A stretch of 64,000 nt of DNA from Mycobacteriales bacterium (GCA_030447385.1 JAUJOY010000001.1:193993-257992); one strand, 5' to 3'. Shown: positions 16,170 through 28,900, numbered from the stretch's first letter. Program-made: numbers and translations. The notes: generated from the letters alone by a model not told the origin.

Positions 16170-17818
16170 TCCATCCACCGGTACCCCCGAGGCGTGACCA
16201 TCCGGCCGGCGACGAGCCGCGTCTGCGTGGAGCCGACGACGACGACGGCGAGCATCGTCACCTGCTCCACGTCCAGCTCCCCCAGGGTGGTCAGGTGCAC
16301 GCGCTGGTTCGGCCGGCTCGCCTCGGTGACGACCCCCACGGGAGTCGTGGCCGGACGGTGCTCGAGAAGCAAACCGACAGCCCGAGGCAGCTGCCAGTCA
16401 CGGCCGCGGCTACGCGGGTTGTAGAAGGTCACCACGAGGTCGGCCTCGGCGGCAGCCCGGATGCGCGTCTCGATCGCCGGCCACGGGGTGTGCAGGTCTG
16501 ACAGGCTGATGCTGGCGTGGTCGTGTCCCAGCGCAGCCCCGAGCAGGCTGCTCGCCGCGAGCGCGGCCGTGACGCCGGGGACGCCGACGACGTCGATGTC
16601 CTCCCCCGCCACCTCGAGTGCCGGGCTGGCCATCGCGTAGACGCCGGCGTCACCGGAGCCGACCAGCGCCACCGCGTGTCCCTGCTCGGCCTCCCGCACC
16701 GCGCTGTGCGCCCGTTCCTCCTCCTTTCCCAGCCCCGTCTCGAGGATCCGGGTGCCGGGACGGGCGAGGTCGCGGACCTGGTCGACGTACTGGTCGAGGC
16801 CGACCCAGACCGACGCGCGGCGCAGCTCGGCCTTCGCGCGCGGCGTCAGCAGGTCACGCGCCCCCGGGCCGAGGCCGACCAGTGCGAGCCGTCCCCGCGG
16901 GCTCCGCCTGGCGACCGCGACGGTGGCCATGGCGGACTTCGTCTTCGCGACGACCAGGACACCGCTGCTGTGCAGCAGCGCGGCCGCCTCCGCGACGCTC
17001 GGCGTCCCGAGGACCTTCGCCGGCTCGTCGCTCGGGTTCGGGACGTCCACCTCGGCGAGCTGCGCGGCGTTGTACGTGGCCAGCCGCCAGCCGCGGCGGC
17101 GGCACATCTGCACGAGCCCGGCCTCATCGGCCTTCGCGTCCACTGTGGCGGCGGCGGCGACACTGCCGGCGCTGAGGCCGGCATCCGCGAGCGTGCGGTC
17201 CACGAGCTGCTCGACCTCGTCGGCGGCCACGCCGCGCGAGGCGCCGATGCCGAGCACCAGGGACGGTGGTCGCAGCACGACGGTGCCGTCGTCGGTGCCG
17301 ACGACCCGGTCCGTCACGCGCAGCACATGCTCGCCCTGCTGCCCGACGGGCAGCGGCGGCAGCGGCCACACGGCGTCGGCGTCGAGCCGGACTGCCTCAC
17401 CGTCGAGCAGGGCGCGTGAGACCGCGGCCACAGCCCCCTCGACCGGCCAGCCCAGCGTGTCCAGCGCCGACAGCCCGGCGGCATCGGTCGCGGTGGTGAC
17501 CACCGCCTGCGCACCGAGCACGTCGGCGACCTGCTGCGCGAGGTCGTTCGCGCCGCCCTGGTGGCCGCCGACGAGCGCGACGGCGAACCGCTGGCCCTCG
17601 TCGACGCAGACGACCCCGGGCTCGCTCGCCTTGTCGTGCAGCAGCGGCGCGAGCAGCCGGACGGTGGCGCCGGTGGCGAGAAAGCAGACGACACCGTCGC
17701 ACTCGGAGAAGGCGGTCGCCAGGTCACGGACGTCGTAGGACCGGGTGTCCGGCAGCGCGTCGGCCAGTCGGCCGGCGGCGCGGCGGCCGGCGCGGGTGGT
17801 GGGAACGAGGCCGATCAC
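16166..17818 (-). CDS. CbiG-CobJ fusion: cobalt-precorrin-5A hydrolase + precorrin-3B C17-methyltransferase
   Basis: A 550-aa fusion starting at GTG 17818 (VIGLVPTTRAG), 4-nt overlap with cobL. Residues 1 to about 300 are CbiG: DGVVCFLATGATVRLLAPLL, ALVGGHQGGANDLAQQV, then GIGASRGVAADEVEQLV and the C-terminal SVAAAATVDAKADEAGL. CbiG opens the ring-A lactone and releases the C-2 fragment as acetaldehyde. Residues about 308-550 are a CobJ/CbiH class III methyltransferase (LVGLGPGARDLLTPRAKAEL, GSGDAGVYAMASPALEV, VTFYNPRSRGRDWQL, VVVGSTQT) that methylates C-17 with ring contraction. CbiG belongs to the oxygen-independent route. The two activities act in neighbouring steps, which explains the fusion. 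Confidence 0.92.
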   Translation of the reverse strand: MIGLVPTTRAGRRAAGRLADALPDTRSYDVRDLATAFSECDGVVCFLATGATVRLLAPLLHDKASEPGVVCVDEGQRFAVALVGGHQGGANDLAQQVADVLGAQAVVTTATDAAGLSALDTLGWPVEGAVAAVSRALLDGEAVRLDADAVWPLPPLPVGQQGEHVLRVTDRVVGTDDGTVVLRPPSLVLGIGASRGVAADEVEQLVDRTLADAGLSAGSVAAAATVDAKADEAGLVQMCRRRGWRLATYNAAQLAEVDVPNPSDEPAKVLGTPSVAEAAALLHSSGVLVVAKTKSAMATVAVARRSPRGRLALVGLGPGARDLLTPRAKAELRRASVWVGLDQYVDQVRDLARPGTRILETGLGKEEERAHSAVREAEQGHAVALVGSGDAGVYAMASPALEVAGEDIDVVGVPGVTAALAASSLLGAALGHDHASISLSDLHTPWPAIETRIRAAAEADLVVTFYNPRSRGRDWQLPRAVGLLLEHRPATTPVGVVTEASRPNQRVHLTTLGELDVEQVTMLAVVVVGSTQTRLVAGRMVTPRGYRWME

Positions 17819-18996
17819 GGGAGGGCCCCTGAGACGACGAAGACCGGGTTGGTGGGGACGAGGCGGGAGCCGCCGGCGAGCGGCTGCAGACGCTTGCTCT
17901 CCAGCAGCACCGCCTCCGGCGACCACGCGCGCAGCGCGTCGATGACGGGCACGACGCGCTCCAGAGTCGTCAGCGTCACGACGAGCCGCTCGGGCCGGCG
18001 CGCCACGACTGCGTGCACGACGTCCAGGCCACCGCCGCCGACGAAGACGGCAACGGGCTGCGGAAGGCCGTCGAGTGCGGCGGGAGCCGCGCCGTGCACG
18101 ACCTGCACGTCGACGCCGTACGCCTTCACGTTGGCCTCGAGGTGGCTGGCGTCGTCCTTCTCGACGGCGACGACAGCCGCACCCAGGCGGGCGCACTCCA
18201 CGGCCACTGAGCCGCTACCGGCGCCGACGTCCCACACCAGGTCCCCGAGCCGCGGGCCGAGCCGTGCCAGCACCAGCGCGCGCACCTCCGGCTTGGTCAC
18301 CATGCCGCCGCGGTGCTCGAAGCGGTCCTCCGGGAGCGCCCAGCCGGCGGGCTGCAGCCGGCCGGCGAGCCAGCCCTTGTCGCCGCCGATGGCGCGCGCG
18401 GGGTCGACGACGAGGACGACGTTGAGCGGGTCCCAGTCCCTGCCGTCGGCTGCCGCCCCGGGGGTGAGCCAGGTGACCCGCTCCCCCTCGAGCCCGGCGC
18501 GCTCGACGACGCACATGCGCCGCTCGACACCGGCGAGCGCCGCGCCGAGCTCGGCGGGCCCGGCGCCCTGCGCGGTCAGCACGGCGACCTTCGGGTGCGC
18601 GCGGCAGGCGGCGACCGCGTGACGCGGGTCGCGGCCGTGGGCGGAGACGACCACGGCGTCGTCCCACGGCAGCCCTGCGCGGGCGAACGCCAGGGCGATG
18701 CTGGACACCCCCGGCAGCACCTCGATCTGGTCGGCGGGCACTCGCTCGCGCAGCAGCCGAAGGACTCCGAAGAAGCCGGGGTCGCCGGAGGCGAGGACGA
18801 CGACGGGGCCCTCGACCTCGAGCACCTGGCGCAGGGCCTCAGCCGGGTCGTCGCGCAGCGCGACGACGGAGGTGCCTGCCGGGAGCGGGACCTCGCGCAG
18901 GTGCCGCCGACCTCCCATGACCAGGGTCGCCCCGGCGAGCCGCTCCTGCGCAACCGCGCCCAGTGGGGAGCCGTCGAGCCCGATCACGGTGATCAC
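17815..18996 (-). CDS. cobL: precorrin-6Y C5,15-methyltransferase (CobL; CbiE-CbiT)
   Basis: A 393-aa bifunctional protein starting at GTG 18996 (VITVIGLDGSPLG), GTGA overlap with cbiD. The N-terminal CbiE domain (to about residue 200) has ASGDPGFFGVLRLL and VLPGVSSIALAFARAGLPW. The CbiT domain (about 225-393) has GGMVTKPEVRALVLARL and the SAM-binding loop DVGAGSGSVAVE (256-267). It methylates C-5 and C-15 and removes the C-12 acetate carboxyl. Length and domain order are normal for CobL. Confidence 0.93.
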   Translation of the reverse strand: MITVIGLDGSPLGAVAQERLAGATLVMGGRRHLREVPLPAGTSVVALRDDPAEALRQVLEVEGPVVVLASGDPGFFGVLRLLRERVPADQIEVLPGVSSIALAFARAGLPWDDAVVVSAHGRDPRHAVAACRAHPKVAVLTAQGAGPAELGAALAGVERRMCVVERAGLEGERVTWLTPGAAADGRDWDPLNVVLVVDPARAIGGDKGWLAGRLQPAGWALPEDRFEHRGGMVTKPEVRALVLARLGPRLGDLVWDVGAGSGSVAVECARLGAAVVAVEKDDASHLEANVKAYGVDVQVVHGAAPAALDGLPQPVAVFVGGGGLDVVHAVVARRPERLVVTLTTLERVVPVIDALRAWSPEAVLLESKRLQPLAGGSRLVPTNPVFVVSGALP

Positions 18997-20132
18997 GCAG
19001 CGGCCACCCAGGCCGGTTCCGTGGCGGCCACCACTCGCGCGCCCTGTGGGTCCACCATCGCCACCTTCGCCGGCAGCCCGCAGAAGCGCGTCAGCACCGA
19101 GGCGACTCGTCCGCAGAGCAGGTCGCCGGCTTCGCGCAACAGCCCCGCCGCCTCCCACAGCTCGTAGGCGTGCCGGGCGGTGTTCGCTCCGTCCACCGCC
19201 TCGACGAGTGCGGCAGCACCGCCGATCTCGGTGGTGATCTGGACCAGAACCGCGTTGTCGACCTTGCTGCGGGTGTAGTGCGTCATCAGGACGCCGCTGG
19301 CCAGCTTGGTGAGCTTGCCCACCATCCCGACGAAGACCACGTCGCGCAGCCCGTCGGAGACCGCCCGCTTCAGGGCGGCGCCGGTGAAGTCGCCGACTTC
19401 GACGAAGCAGACCTGCGGCAGGTCGGGTAGCAGCCGCATGGCGGCCTTCTCGGTGCGGCCGCCGGTGGCCAGCACGAGCGTCGGCAGGCCCTGCGCCGCC
19501 ATGACGTCGACGGCCTGCACCACTGAGGCGCGCCACGACTCCGTGCTGAACGGGCGGACGATCCCCGTCGTCCCGAGGATCGAGATGCCGCCGAGGATGC
19601 CGAGCCGCGCGTTTGTCGTCTTCTTCGCGCGCTTCTCTCCGTCCGGGACGCTGAGAACCACGACGAGGCCACGCTCGGCGAGATCGACTGCCTCGCCGAC
19701 GTTCTCGAGCAGCATCTGCCGCGGGACCGGGTTGATGGCCGGCCCGCCGACCTCCAGTCCGAGGCCCGGCTTGGTGACGACGCCGACGCCGACGCCGCCC
19801 TCGATGGTGAGGCCCGCGCTGCCGCTCCAGCGGACGGTGGCCGTCAGGTGCGCGCCGTGCGTGACGTCGGGGTCGTCACCGGCGTCCTTCACCACGACTG
19901 CCTCGGCGTGCTCTGCGTCCACCTCGCAGCGCTCGACGGGGAAGCGCACGCGGCGGCCATCCGGGAGCACGACCTCGACCTCTGTCGGCGGCGTCTGCGT
20001 GAGCAGGGCTGTCACGGCGGCCTTGGCTGCCGCGGCGCTGCACGTGCCGGTGGTCCAGCCGCTGCGCAACGGGCCCGTACGCACCTTCGCGGTACGCGGC
20101 AGGTCCGGCTCACGCAGGTCCGGCTCGGTCAC
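18993..20132 (-). CDS. cbiD: cobalt-precorrin-5B C1-methyltransferase (CbiD)
   Basis: A 379-aa protein starting at GTG 20132 (VTEPDLREPD), overlapping the cobM stop by 4 nt. CbiD motifs are RSGWTTGTCSAAAAKAAV at the N-terminus, GGVGVGVVTKPGLGL, INPVPRQML, TGIVRPFSTESW, VGDFTGAALKRA and GMVGKLTKLASGVLMTHY. CbiD methylates C-1 and is diagnostic of the oxygen-independent branch; the aerobic CobF is not seen. The family is unrelated to the class III methyltransferases encoded around it. Confidence 0.95.
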   Translation of the reverse strand: MTEPDLREPDLPRTAKVRTGPLRSGWTTGTCSAAAAKAAVTALLTQTPPTEVEVVLPDGRRVRFPVERCEVDAEHAEAVVVKDAGDDPDVTHGAHLTATVRWSGSAGLTIEGGVGVGVVTKPGLGLEVGGPAINPVPRQMLLENVGEAVDLAERGLVVVLSVPDGEKRAKKTTNARLGILGGISILGTTGIVRPFSTESWRASVVQAVDVMAAQGLPTLVLATGGRTEKAAMRLLPDLPQVCFVEVGDFTGAALKRAVSDGLRDVVFVGMVGKLTKLASGVLMTHYTRSKVDNAVLVQITTEIGGAAALVEAVDGANTARHAYELWEAAGLLREAGDLLCGRVASVLTRFCGLPAKVAMVDPQGARVVAATEPAWVAAA

Positions 20133-20956
20133 GACGCGGCCGTCCTCGCCGCCTGCCGCCTGGCCCGCAGCTCCGCCCGCGCGGCTGGGTCCTCCACCTT
20201 GCGGTGCTCGTGGAAGTGGCCCGGGTGGTACAGGTGCGACCGGGTGCCCCCGGCGGACAGCGCGGGCCCCACCAGCACGAGCGTCTGCCTGTACAGCCCC
20301 TGCTCGCGGACCCTCGACGCGAGCTCGCCGAGCCGGCACTCGAAGACCAGCTCATCTGGCCAGGTGGCGGCGTAGGCGACGACGCACGGGGTGTCCTCGT
20401 CGTACGTCCCTGCCGCAAGCAGCTCCTCCTGCAGCTGCTTGGTCCGCGCCGCCGACAGGAACAGCGCCATCGTCGTCCCGTGCGCGGCGAAGGCGCGGAC
20501 GGTCTCACCTGGCGGCATCGGCGTCTTCCCTCCCTCGAGCCGCGTCAGGACGACAGACTGCGCCACCTCGGGGACGGTGAGCTCGCGCTGCACGAGCGCC
20601 GCCACAGCGCTGAAGCTGCTGACGCCGGGGATGACCTCGGTCTGCAGTCCGAGCCGCGTGCAGAGCTCGTGCTGCTCCTGCGTCCCGCCCCACAGCCCCG
20701 GGTCGCCGGAGTGGATGCGCGCCACGCGCAGGTGCTCCCGCGCCGCCCTCTCGTAGAGGTGCGTGATGCCCTCCATCGAGTGCCCGGCGGAGCTGACGAC
20801 CTCCGCGCCCTCGCGCACGTGCTGCAGCACGTCCTCGTGCACGAGTGACGCCGCCCAGATGACGATGTGCGCCTCGGCGATCCGCTGCGCCGCCCGAAGG
20901 GTGAGCAGATCGGCCGCCCCCGGCCCTGCGCCGATGAAGGAGACGAGGCCGGTCAT
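20129..20956 (-). CDS. cobM: precorrin-4 C11-methyltransferase (CobM/CbiF)
   Basis: A 275-aa class III SAM methyltransferase starting at ATG 20956 (MTGLVSFIGAGPGAADLLTL), ATGA overlap with cobI. Diagnostic motifs are GPGAADLLTLRAAQRI, ASLVHEDVLQHV, ARIHSGDPGLWGGTQEQ, VIPGVSSFSAVAALVQREL and the end YRQTLVLVGPALS. It methylates C-11. The C-terminal tail (RARRQAARTAAS) is basic and longer than the core needs. Confidence 0.94.
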   Translation of the reverse strand: MTGLVSFIGAGPGAADLLTLRAAQRIAEAHIVIWAASLVHEDVLQHVREGAEVVSSAGHSMEGITHLYERAAREHLRVARIHSGDPGLWGGTQEQHELCTRLGLQTEVIPGVSSFSAVAALVQRELTVPEVAQSVVLTRLEGGKTPMPPGETVRAFAAHGTTMALFLSAARTKQLQEELLAAGTYDEDTPCVVAYAATWPDELVFECRLGELASRVREQGLYRQTLVLVGPALSAGGTRSHLYHPGHFHEHRKVEDPAARAELRARRQAARTAAS

Positions 20957-21696
20957 GTCGTCCCGGTATCGGTGAGCTTGCTGGCGCGACCTCCGCGGCG
21001 GGGCGGGACCAGCACCGTCGAGAGGTACGCCGCCTCGCCCTCGACCTCGGCCGCCGGCCGCACCTGCTCGTCCGGGAGGCCGAGGGCAGCACCGAAGACG
21101 GCGTCGTCGATCCTGCCCTGCGCGCGCAGCACCTCGAGGACGGCCGGCATGTGGCGCCCACCCTTGTACGCGACGACGGTGTCGAAGTGCGCGAGCGCCC
21201 CCTCGAGCGCCGCCACGCCCGCCGTGAGCGGCAGCAGGGCGAGGGACTCGGTTCCCTCGCACAGCACGGTGCCGCTTCGGGACGCGAGGTCCTGCATCGC
21301 GGTGATGCCGGGGACGGTCTCGACGACCACCTCCGGCATCCGCTCGCGCACGGCGTCGGCGAGGTAGGTGAAGGTGCTGTACACGTTCGGGTCGCCGATC
21401 GTCGCGAAGGCGATCGTGCCGCCGTGCTCGCGCAGTCGGGTGGCGACGGTGTCGGCCGCCGCCTCCCACGCCGCGAACCGCGCAACGGTCGCGCCGCCGC
21501 GGTCGTCCAGCGCGAAGACCAGGCGCAGCAGGCGGTCGTGCCTGACGTTCGCCCGCGCCGTCGCCTCGGCCCGGCCCTGCTCGGCCGCTTCCATGACCGG
21601 AACCACGACGAGGTCCGCCTCCTGCAGGACCCGGACCCCCTTGACCGTGACCAGCTCAGGGTCGCCCGGCCCCATGCCCACCCCGACGAGCCTCAT
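20953..21696 (-). CDS. cobI: precorrin-2 C20-methyltransferase (CobI/CbiL)
   Basis: A 247-aa class III SAM methyltransferase starting at ATG 21696 (MRLVGVGMGPGDPELVTVKG), ATGA overlap with cobB. Motifs are GPGDPELVTVKGVRVL, IAFATIGDPNVYSTFTYLA and VETVPGITAMQDLASRSG. It is the first corrin-specific methylase and commits precorrin-2 (or its cobalt form) to B12. CobI is separate from CobJ here, unlike organisms that carry a CobIJ fusion; CobJ is instead fused to CbiG. Confidence 0.94.
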   Translation of the reverse strand: MRLVGVGMGPGDPELVTVKGVRVLQEADLVVVPVMEAAEQGRAEATARANVRHDRLLRLVFALDDRGGATVARFAAWEAAADTVATRLREHGGTIAFATIGDPNVYSTFTYLADAVRERMPEVVVETVPGITAMQDLASRSGTVLCEGTESLALLPLTAGVAALEGALAHFDTVVAYKGGRHMPAVLEVLRAQGRIDDAVFGAALGLPDEQVRPAAEVEGEAAYLSTVLVPPRRGGRASKLTDTGTT

Positions 21697-22997
21697 GCGG
21701 GCACCAGCGCGCTCACCGCACGGTCGACGAACGCCGCCGCGAGCTCGGGCCGGCCGGCCCAGTGCACGTGCAGGTAGCTGGCATGCACGCCGCCCTGCAC
21801 CCAGCCCTCAGGGGCGCCGTCCAGCACATAGGCGGCCTGCGTCCCGGCGCGTGGCTCGACCACCGTGCGGTGGAACTCGTGACCCGTCACTCCCTCTGCC
21901 GCCGTGCGGTAGCCGAGCGTGAGCCGGTCGGTCATCCGGCCGACAGCGGGCAGCACGCCGCACATCGGCAGGCCGTCCAGCTCCTCGCACAGGTAGAGCA
22001 GGCCCGCGCACTCGGCGCGGATCGGGGCGCCGGCCGCGGCCAGCCGCCGGACGTCGGAGCGCAGCCCGGCGTTCACCGACAGCTGCGCCGCGTAGACCTC
22101 CGGGAACCCGCCGCCGAGGACCAGGCCCGCGGTTCCCTCGGGCAGCCGGGTGTCACGCAGCGGGTCGACCACGACGACGTCAGCCCCGGCCGCGTCCAAC
22201 AGCTCGGCCGTCTCGGCGTAGGAGAACGTGAACGCCTCGCCGCCGGCCACCGCGACAATCGGCCGGCGGGGCCGCTGGACCATCGGTGGGCTCCAGGGCT
22301 GCGCCCTCAACGGGGGCGCCGATCGGGCCAGGTCGAGCAGCGCGTCGAGGTCCAGGGCGCGAGCGCAGAGCTCCCCGAGCCGGCGGACGGTGCTCACCGC
22401 CTCCGCGGAGCGCTCCGCGGCCGGGATCAGCCCGAGATGACGGCTCGGGCACGCGACGGCCTCGTCACGGCGGAGCACGCCGAGCACAGGGGCGACATCG
22501 TCGAGCGCCTCGCGCAGCAGCGCCTCGTGCCGGTCGCTGCCGACACGGTTGAGCACGATGCCGCCGAGCCGGACCCGCGGGTCGAACTGCCCGAAGCCCC
22601 GCACCAGCGCGGCTACCGACCGCGACATCGACGCGGCGTCGAGGACGAGCACGACGGGCGCGTCGAGCAGTCGGGCGACGTGTGCCGTCGACCCCTCGTC
22701 GGTCGCTGCCCGGCCGTCGAACAGCCCCATCACCCCTTCGACGACGGCGACGTCGGCCCCGCGCGCACCGTGCAGCAGCAGCCGTGCGACGAGGTCCTCG
22801 CCGACCATCACCGGGTCGAGGTTGCGGCCGGGGCGGCCGGTCGCGAGCGCGTGGTAGCCCGGGTCGATGTAGTCCGGCCCGACCTTGTGGGGGGAGACCT
22901 CGAGCCCGCGCGTCCGGAGCGCCGCCATCAGCCCGATGGCCACGGTGGTCTTGCCGGCGCCGGACGACGGCGCGGCGACGACGAGGCGAGGGGTCAC
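21693..22997 (-). CDS. cobB: cobyrinate a,c-diamide synthase (CobB/CbiA)
   Basis: A glutamine-dependent amidase of about 434 aa. Start GTG 22997 overlaps the cobO stop as GTGA; GTG 23000, one codon earlier, is also possible. The N-terminal P-loop is APSSGAGKTTVAIGLM, followed by HKVGPDYIDPGYH and VEGVMGLFDG. The C-terminal glutamine amidotransferase domain has GGGFPEVYAAQLS, the nucleophile region RAECAGLLYLCEEL (Cys about 330) and GHEFHRT. It amidates the a and c side chains. Confidence 0.94.
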   Translation of the reverse strand: MTPRLVVAAPSSGAGKTTVAIGLMAALRTRGLEVSPHKVGPDYIDPGYHALATGRPGRNLDPVMVGEDLVARLLLHGARGADVAVVEGVMGLFDGRAATDEGSTAHVARLLDAPVVLVLDAASMSRSVAALVRGFGQFDPRVRLGGIVLNRVGSDRHEALLREALDDVAPVLGVLRRDEAVACPSRHLGLIPAAERSAEAVSTVRRLGELCARALDLDALLDLARSAPPLRAQPWSPPMVQRPRRPIVAVAGGEAFTFSYAETAELLDAAGADVVVVDPLRDTRLPEGTAGLVLGGGFPEVYAAQLSVNAGLRSDVRRLAAAGAPIRAECAGLLYLCEELDGLPMCGVLPAVGRMTDRLTLGYRTAAEGVTGHEFHRTVVEPRAGTQAAYVLDGAPEGWVQGGVHASYLHVHWAGRPELAAAFVDRAVSALVPA

Positions 22998-23598
22998 CAC
23001 TCGATCCCCCGCTGGCCCTTCTGCCCCTGGTCCATCGGGTGCTTGACCTTCGTCATCTGCACGACGAGGTCGGCCGCCTCGACCAGGCGCGGGTCGGCGT
23101 CCCGCCCGGTGATGACCACGTGCTGGTGCCCGGGGCGGTCGCGGAGCGTCTGCACGACGTCATCGACGTCGACCCACCCCCACTTGATGGGGTAGGTGAA
23201 CTCGTCCAGCACGTAGAACCGGTAGGTCTCGGCGGTCAGGTCGCGCTGCACCTGCGCCCAACCCTCCAGGGCGTTCGCGGCGTGGTCGTCGTCGGTGCCG
23301 GACTTGCGGGTCCAGGACCAGCCTTCACCCATCTTGTGCCAGTCGACCGTCCCGCCCGCGCCGCTCTCGCCGAGGGTGCGCAGCGCGGTCTCCTCGCCGA
23401 CCTTCCACTTGGCGCTCTTGACGAACTGGAACACCCCGATCGGCCACCCCTGGTTCCACGCGCGCAGCGCGAGCCCGAAGGCGGCGGTCGACTTGCCCTT
23501 CATCTCGCCGGTGTGCACCACGAGCAGCGGCCGGTTGCGGCGCTGGCGGGTGGTGAGCCCGTCTTCCGGGACGGCGGCCGGCTGGCCCTGCGGAGCCA

Positions 23599-23599
<1 letters not shown>
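22994..23599 (-). CDS. cobO: cob(I)yrinic acid a,c-diamide adenosyltransferase (CobO/CobA type)
   Basis: A 201-aa protein starting at ATG 23599, whose A overlaps the last base of the chelatase stop (TGATG). It contains the variant P-loop HTGEMKGKSTAAFG (residues 29-42), the partner segments GVFQFVKSAKWKVGEE and VLDEFTYPIKWGWV, and VITGRDADPRLVEAADLV. It transfers the 5'-deoxyadenosyl group from ATP to Co(I) to form the upper ligand. Normal length for the family. Confidence 0.94.
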
Positions 23600-25629
<2,030 letters not shown>

Positions 25630-25689
25630 AGGTGGTGGGCAGGCGGCGTCATGAGCGCCTTCCTCGAGGTCCGCGCCCCGCGAGAGCTG

Positions 25690-25805
25690 GTCGACGGCGG
25701 GAGTGTCTGGCTCCCCGGGTCGGGACCCGGGTCACAGTGGCGGGACCGCGCCGGGTTCGCACCGGCTTCCTCCGCTGCCGTCGGATGGCGCAGCCGACTG
25801 TACGC
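25690..25805 (-). promoter_or_regulatory. cobalamin riboswitch heading the corrin operon
   Basis: On the minus strand the conserved aptamer core is clear: GGAAGCCGGTGCGAACCCGG, then GCGGTCCCGCCACTGT (canonical B12 box), then a GC-rich hairpin ACCCGGGTCCCGACCCGGG and GAGCCAGACACTCCCGCC. It lies between the cobN stop (25904) and the chelatase start (25629), so it sets B12 feedback on the coupled gene run down to cobC. The rest of the 275-bp spacer shows nothing else recognisable. Confidence 0.93.
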
Positions 25806-25903
25806 GCTGGCTGGAGCGGGCACGGCGGCGGCGGAGCGGCCCCGCGGAGACGCTTGTCGTGCGGTGTTCCCGCTGCGCCGCAACGATCTGGCGCCCACGT
25901 CGC

Positions 25904-28900
25904 TCACTCCCCCTCGAGGTCGCCCTCTAGGTCGAGGTAGGTCTGCTTCAGGCCGTCGAGCATCTGCGCCGACGGCTCCTCCCAGAGCCCGCGGTCGGCC
26001 GCCTCGAGCAGCCGCTCCGCCACCCCGCGCAGCGCCCACGGGTTGCTCTTCTGCATGAAGGCGCGGTTCGTCTCGTCGAAGACGTACGACTGGGCGAGCT
26101 TCTCGTACATCCAGTCGTCGACGACGCCGGCCGTCGCGTCGTAGCCGAACAGGTAGTCCACGGTCGCCGCCATCTCGAACGCGCCCTTGTAGCCGTGCCG
26201 CTGCATGGCCGCGATCCACTTCGGGTTGACGACGCGGGCGCGGAACACCCGGTGCATCTCCTCCTGCAGCGTCCGTGTCCTGACCGTGTCCGGGATCGCG
26301 CTGTCACCGACGTAGGCCTCGGGCGAGGAGCCGGTCAGGGCGCGCACGGCCGCGACCATGCCGCCGTGGTACTGGAAGTAGTCGTCGCTGTCGACGATGT
26401 CGTGCTCGCGGGTGTCCTGGTTCTTCGCGGCCACGCGCACCCGCCGGTAGACGCGTTCCATGTCGCCGCGCGCCTCCGCGCCGTCGAGGCCCCGGCCGTA
26501 CGCGTAGCCGCCCCACACGGCGTAGACCTCGGCGAGGTCGGCGTCGGTCTTCCAGTCGCGGCTGTCGATGAGCGGCAGCAGGCCGGCGCCGTACGCACCC
26601 GGCTTGCTGCCGAAGACGCGTGCGGTGGCGCGGCGCAGGTCCGCACCGGCCGCCACGTCGGCGTCGACGTGTGCCTTGAGCAGGTTGTCGGAGCCGGCCT
26701 CGTCGAGGCCGGCGACGAGGCGCACCGCGTCGTCGAGCATCGCGACGACGTGGGGGAACGCGTCGCGGAAGAAGCCGCTGATGCGCAGCGTGACGTCGAC
26801 CCGCGGGCGGCCGAGCTCGTCCAGCGGCACGGCCTCCAGCCCCGTGACCCGTCGCGATGCGGGGTCCCACACCGGCCGGACGCCCAGCAGCCACAGTGCC
26901 TCCGCGATGTCATCGCCCGAGGTCCGCATCGCGCTGGTCCCCCAGACCACGAGCCCGACGGAGGCCGGGTACTCGCCGTGGTCGGCCAGGTAGCGCGACA
27001 GCAACGAGTCCCCGAGCGCCTTGCCGACCTCCCAGGCGTTGCGGGACGGGATCGCCTTGGGGTCGACCGAGTAGAAGTTGCGCCCGGTCGGGAGCACTCC
27101 GACCAGCCCGCGCGTCGGTGAGCCGGATGGGCCGGCCGGCACGAAGCCGCCGTTCAGCCCGTGCAGCAGGTGGTCGATCTCGTCCGTGGTGCGGGCCAGC
27201 CGCGGCACGACCTCCTCGCAGGCGAAGCGCAGCACGGCCTCGACGTCGGCCAGGTCGTCGCGCTCCAGGACGTCCCGGACGATCGCCGGCACGCAGGCGG
27301 TGTCCCAGCCCTTGACGTCGACCGACTGGACGAGCCGGCGGGCCATGTCCTCGAGCTGGTCGGCCTGCCGCCGGTCGTCCTCGACCAGGCCGTACGCCGT
27401 GCCGAGCGCCCGTCGCAGGCCTGGCAGCGCATCGGCGGTGCCGCCCCACGTCTGCTGCGCGCGCAGCACCCCGAGCACCAGGTCGACCCGGGCCTCGCCC
27501 GCGGGCGGCAGTCCGAGCACGTGCAGGCCATCGCGGATCAGGACGTCCTTGACCTCGCACAGGTAGCCGTCGACGTGCAGCAGGAAGTCGTCGAACTCCT
27601 CATCGCTCGGCGTCTCGGACACGTGCAGGTCGTGGTGCAGCTGCGCGGCGGTGACGAGGTCCCAGATCTGCCCGCGGATCGTCGGCAGCTTGGCCGGGTC
27701 CATCGCCTGCACCTGGGCGTACTCGTCGAGCAGCTGCTCGAGCTGGGCCATCTCGTCGTAGGACTCCGCCCGCGCCATCGGCGGCACCAGGTGGTCGACG
27801 ACAGTGGCGTGCGCGCGCCGCTTGGCCTGCGTGCCCTCGCCGGGGTCATTGACGATGAACGGGTAGAACAGCGGCAGGTCCCCGAGCACCGCGTCGGGCG
27901 CGTCCTCGGCCGCGAGGCCGAGGCCCTTGCCCGGCAGCCACTCCAGCGTCCCGTGCTTGCCCAGGTGGACCACGGCGTGTGCGCCGAAGCCCTCTGCCAA
28001 CCAGCGGTACGCGGCGAGGTAGTGGTGGCTCGGCGGCAGGTCCGGGTCGTGGTAGATCGCGATCGGGTTCTCGCCGAAGCCGCGCGGCGGCTGGATCATC
28101 AGCACGACGTTGCCGTACTGCAGCGCGGCCAGCACGATGTCGCCGCCGTCGACGTAGAGCGTGCCCGGCGGCGGCCCCCAGTGCTCGAGCATCCCGTCGC
28201 GCAACGACTGCGGGAGCGCGTCGAGCCAGCGCGTGTAGTCCGCCAGCGGTACGCGCGCGACGGCCGCCTGCAGCTGCTCCTCGGTGAGCCACTCGACGTC
28301 GTGGCCGCCGGCGGCGATGAGGGTGTGCACCAGCTCGTCGCCGTCCTCGGGGAAGGAGTGGCCATTGCCGGCTCCGCCGGAGCCGCCCACGTCGTAGCCG
28401 GCGGCGCGCATCGCCTGCAGCACGCGCACCGCGCTCGCCGGGGTGTCCAGCCCCACCGCGTTGCCTACCCGGCTGTGCTTGGTGGGGTAGCTCGACAGCA
28501 CGAGCGCGAGCTTCTTCTCGGCGTTCGGCACGTGCCGCAGGCGGGCGTGCGCCACCGCGGTCCCGGCCACACGCGCGGCCCGCTCGTGGTCGGCGACGTA
28601 GGCGTGCAGGCCGTCCTCGGACATCTCCTTGAACGAGAACGGCGCCGTGATCAGGCGACCGTCGAACTCCGGGATCGCCACCTGCATCGCCGCGTCGATC
28701 GGCCCGAGCCCAGCGGCGGAGGCGGCCCACGCGGTGCGCGAGGAGGTGACGCATAGCGCCTGCAGCACCGGAACGTCCAGCGCGGTGAGCGCGCCCGCGT
28801 CCCATCCCTCGGCGTCGGAGGCGTTGGAGCCGCCGGACGCGAGGACGGTGACGACCAGCGCGTCCACCCTGCCCGCGAGCAGCTCGTCGACGACCGGCAG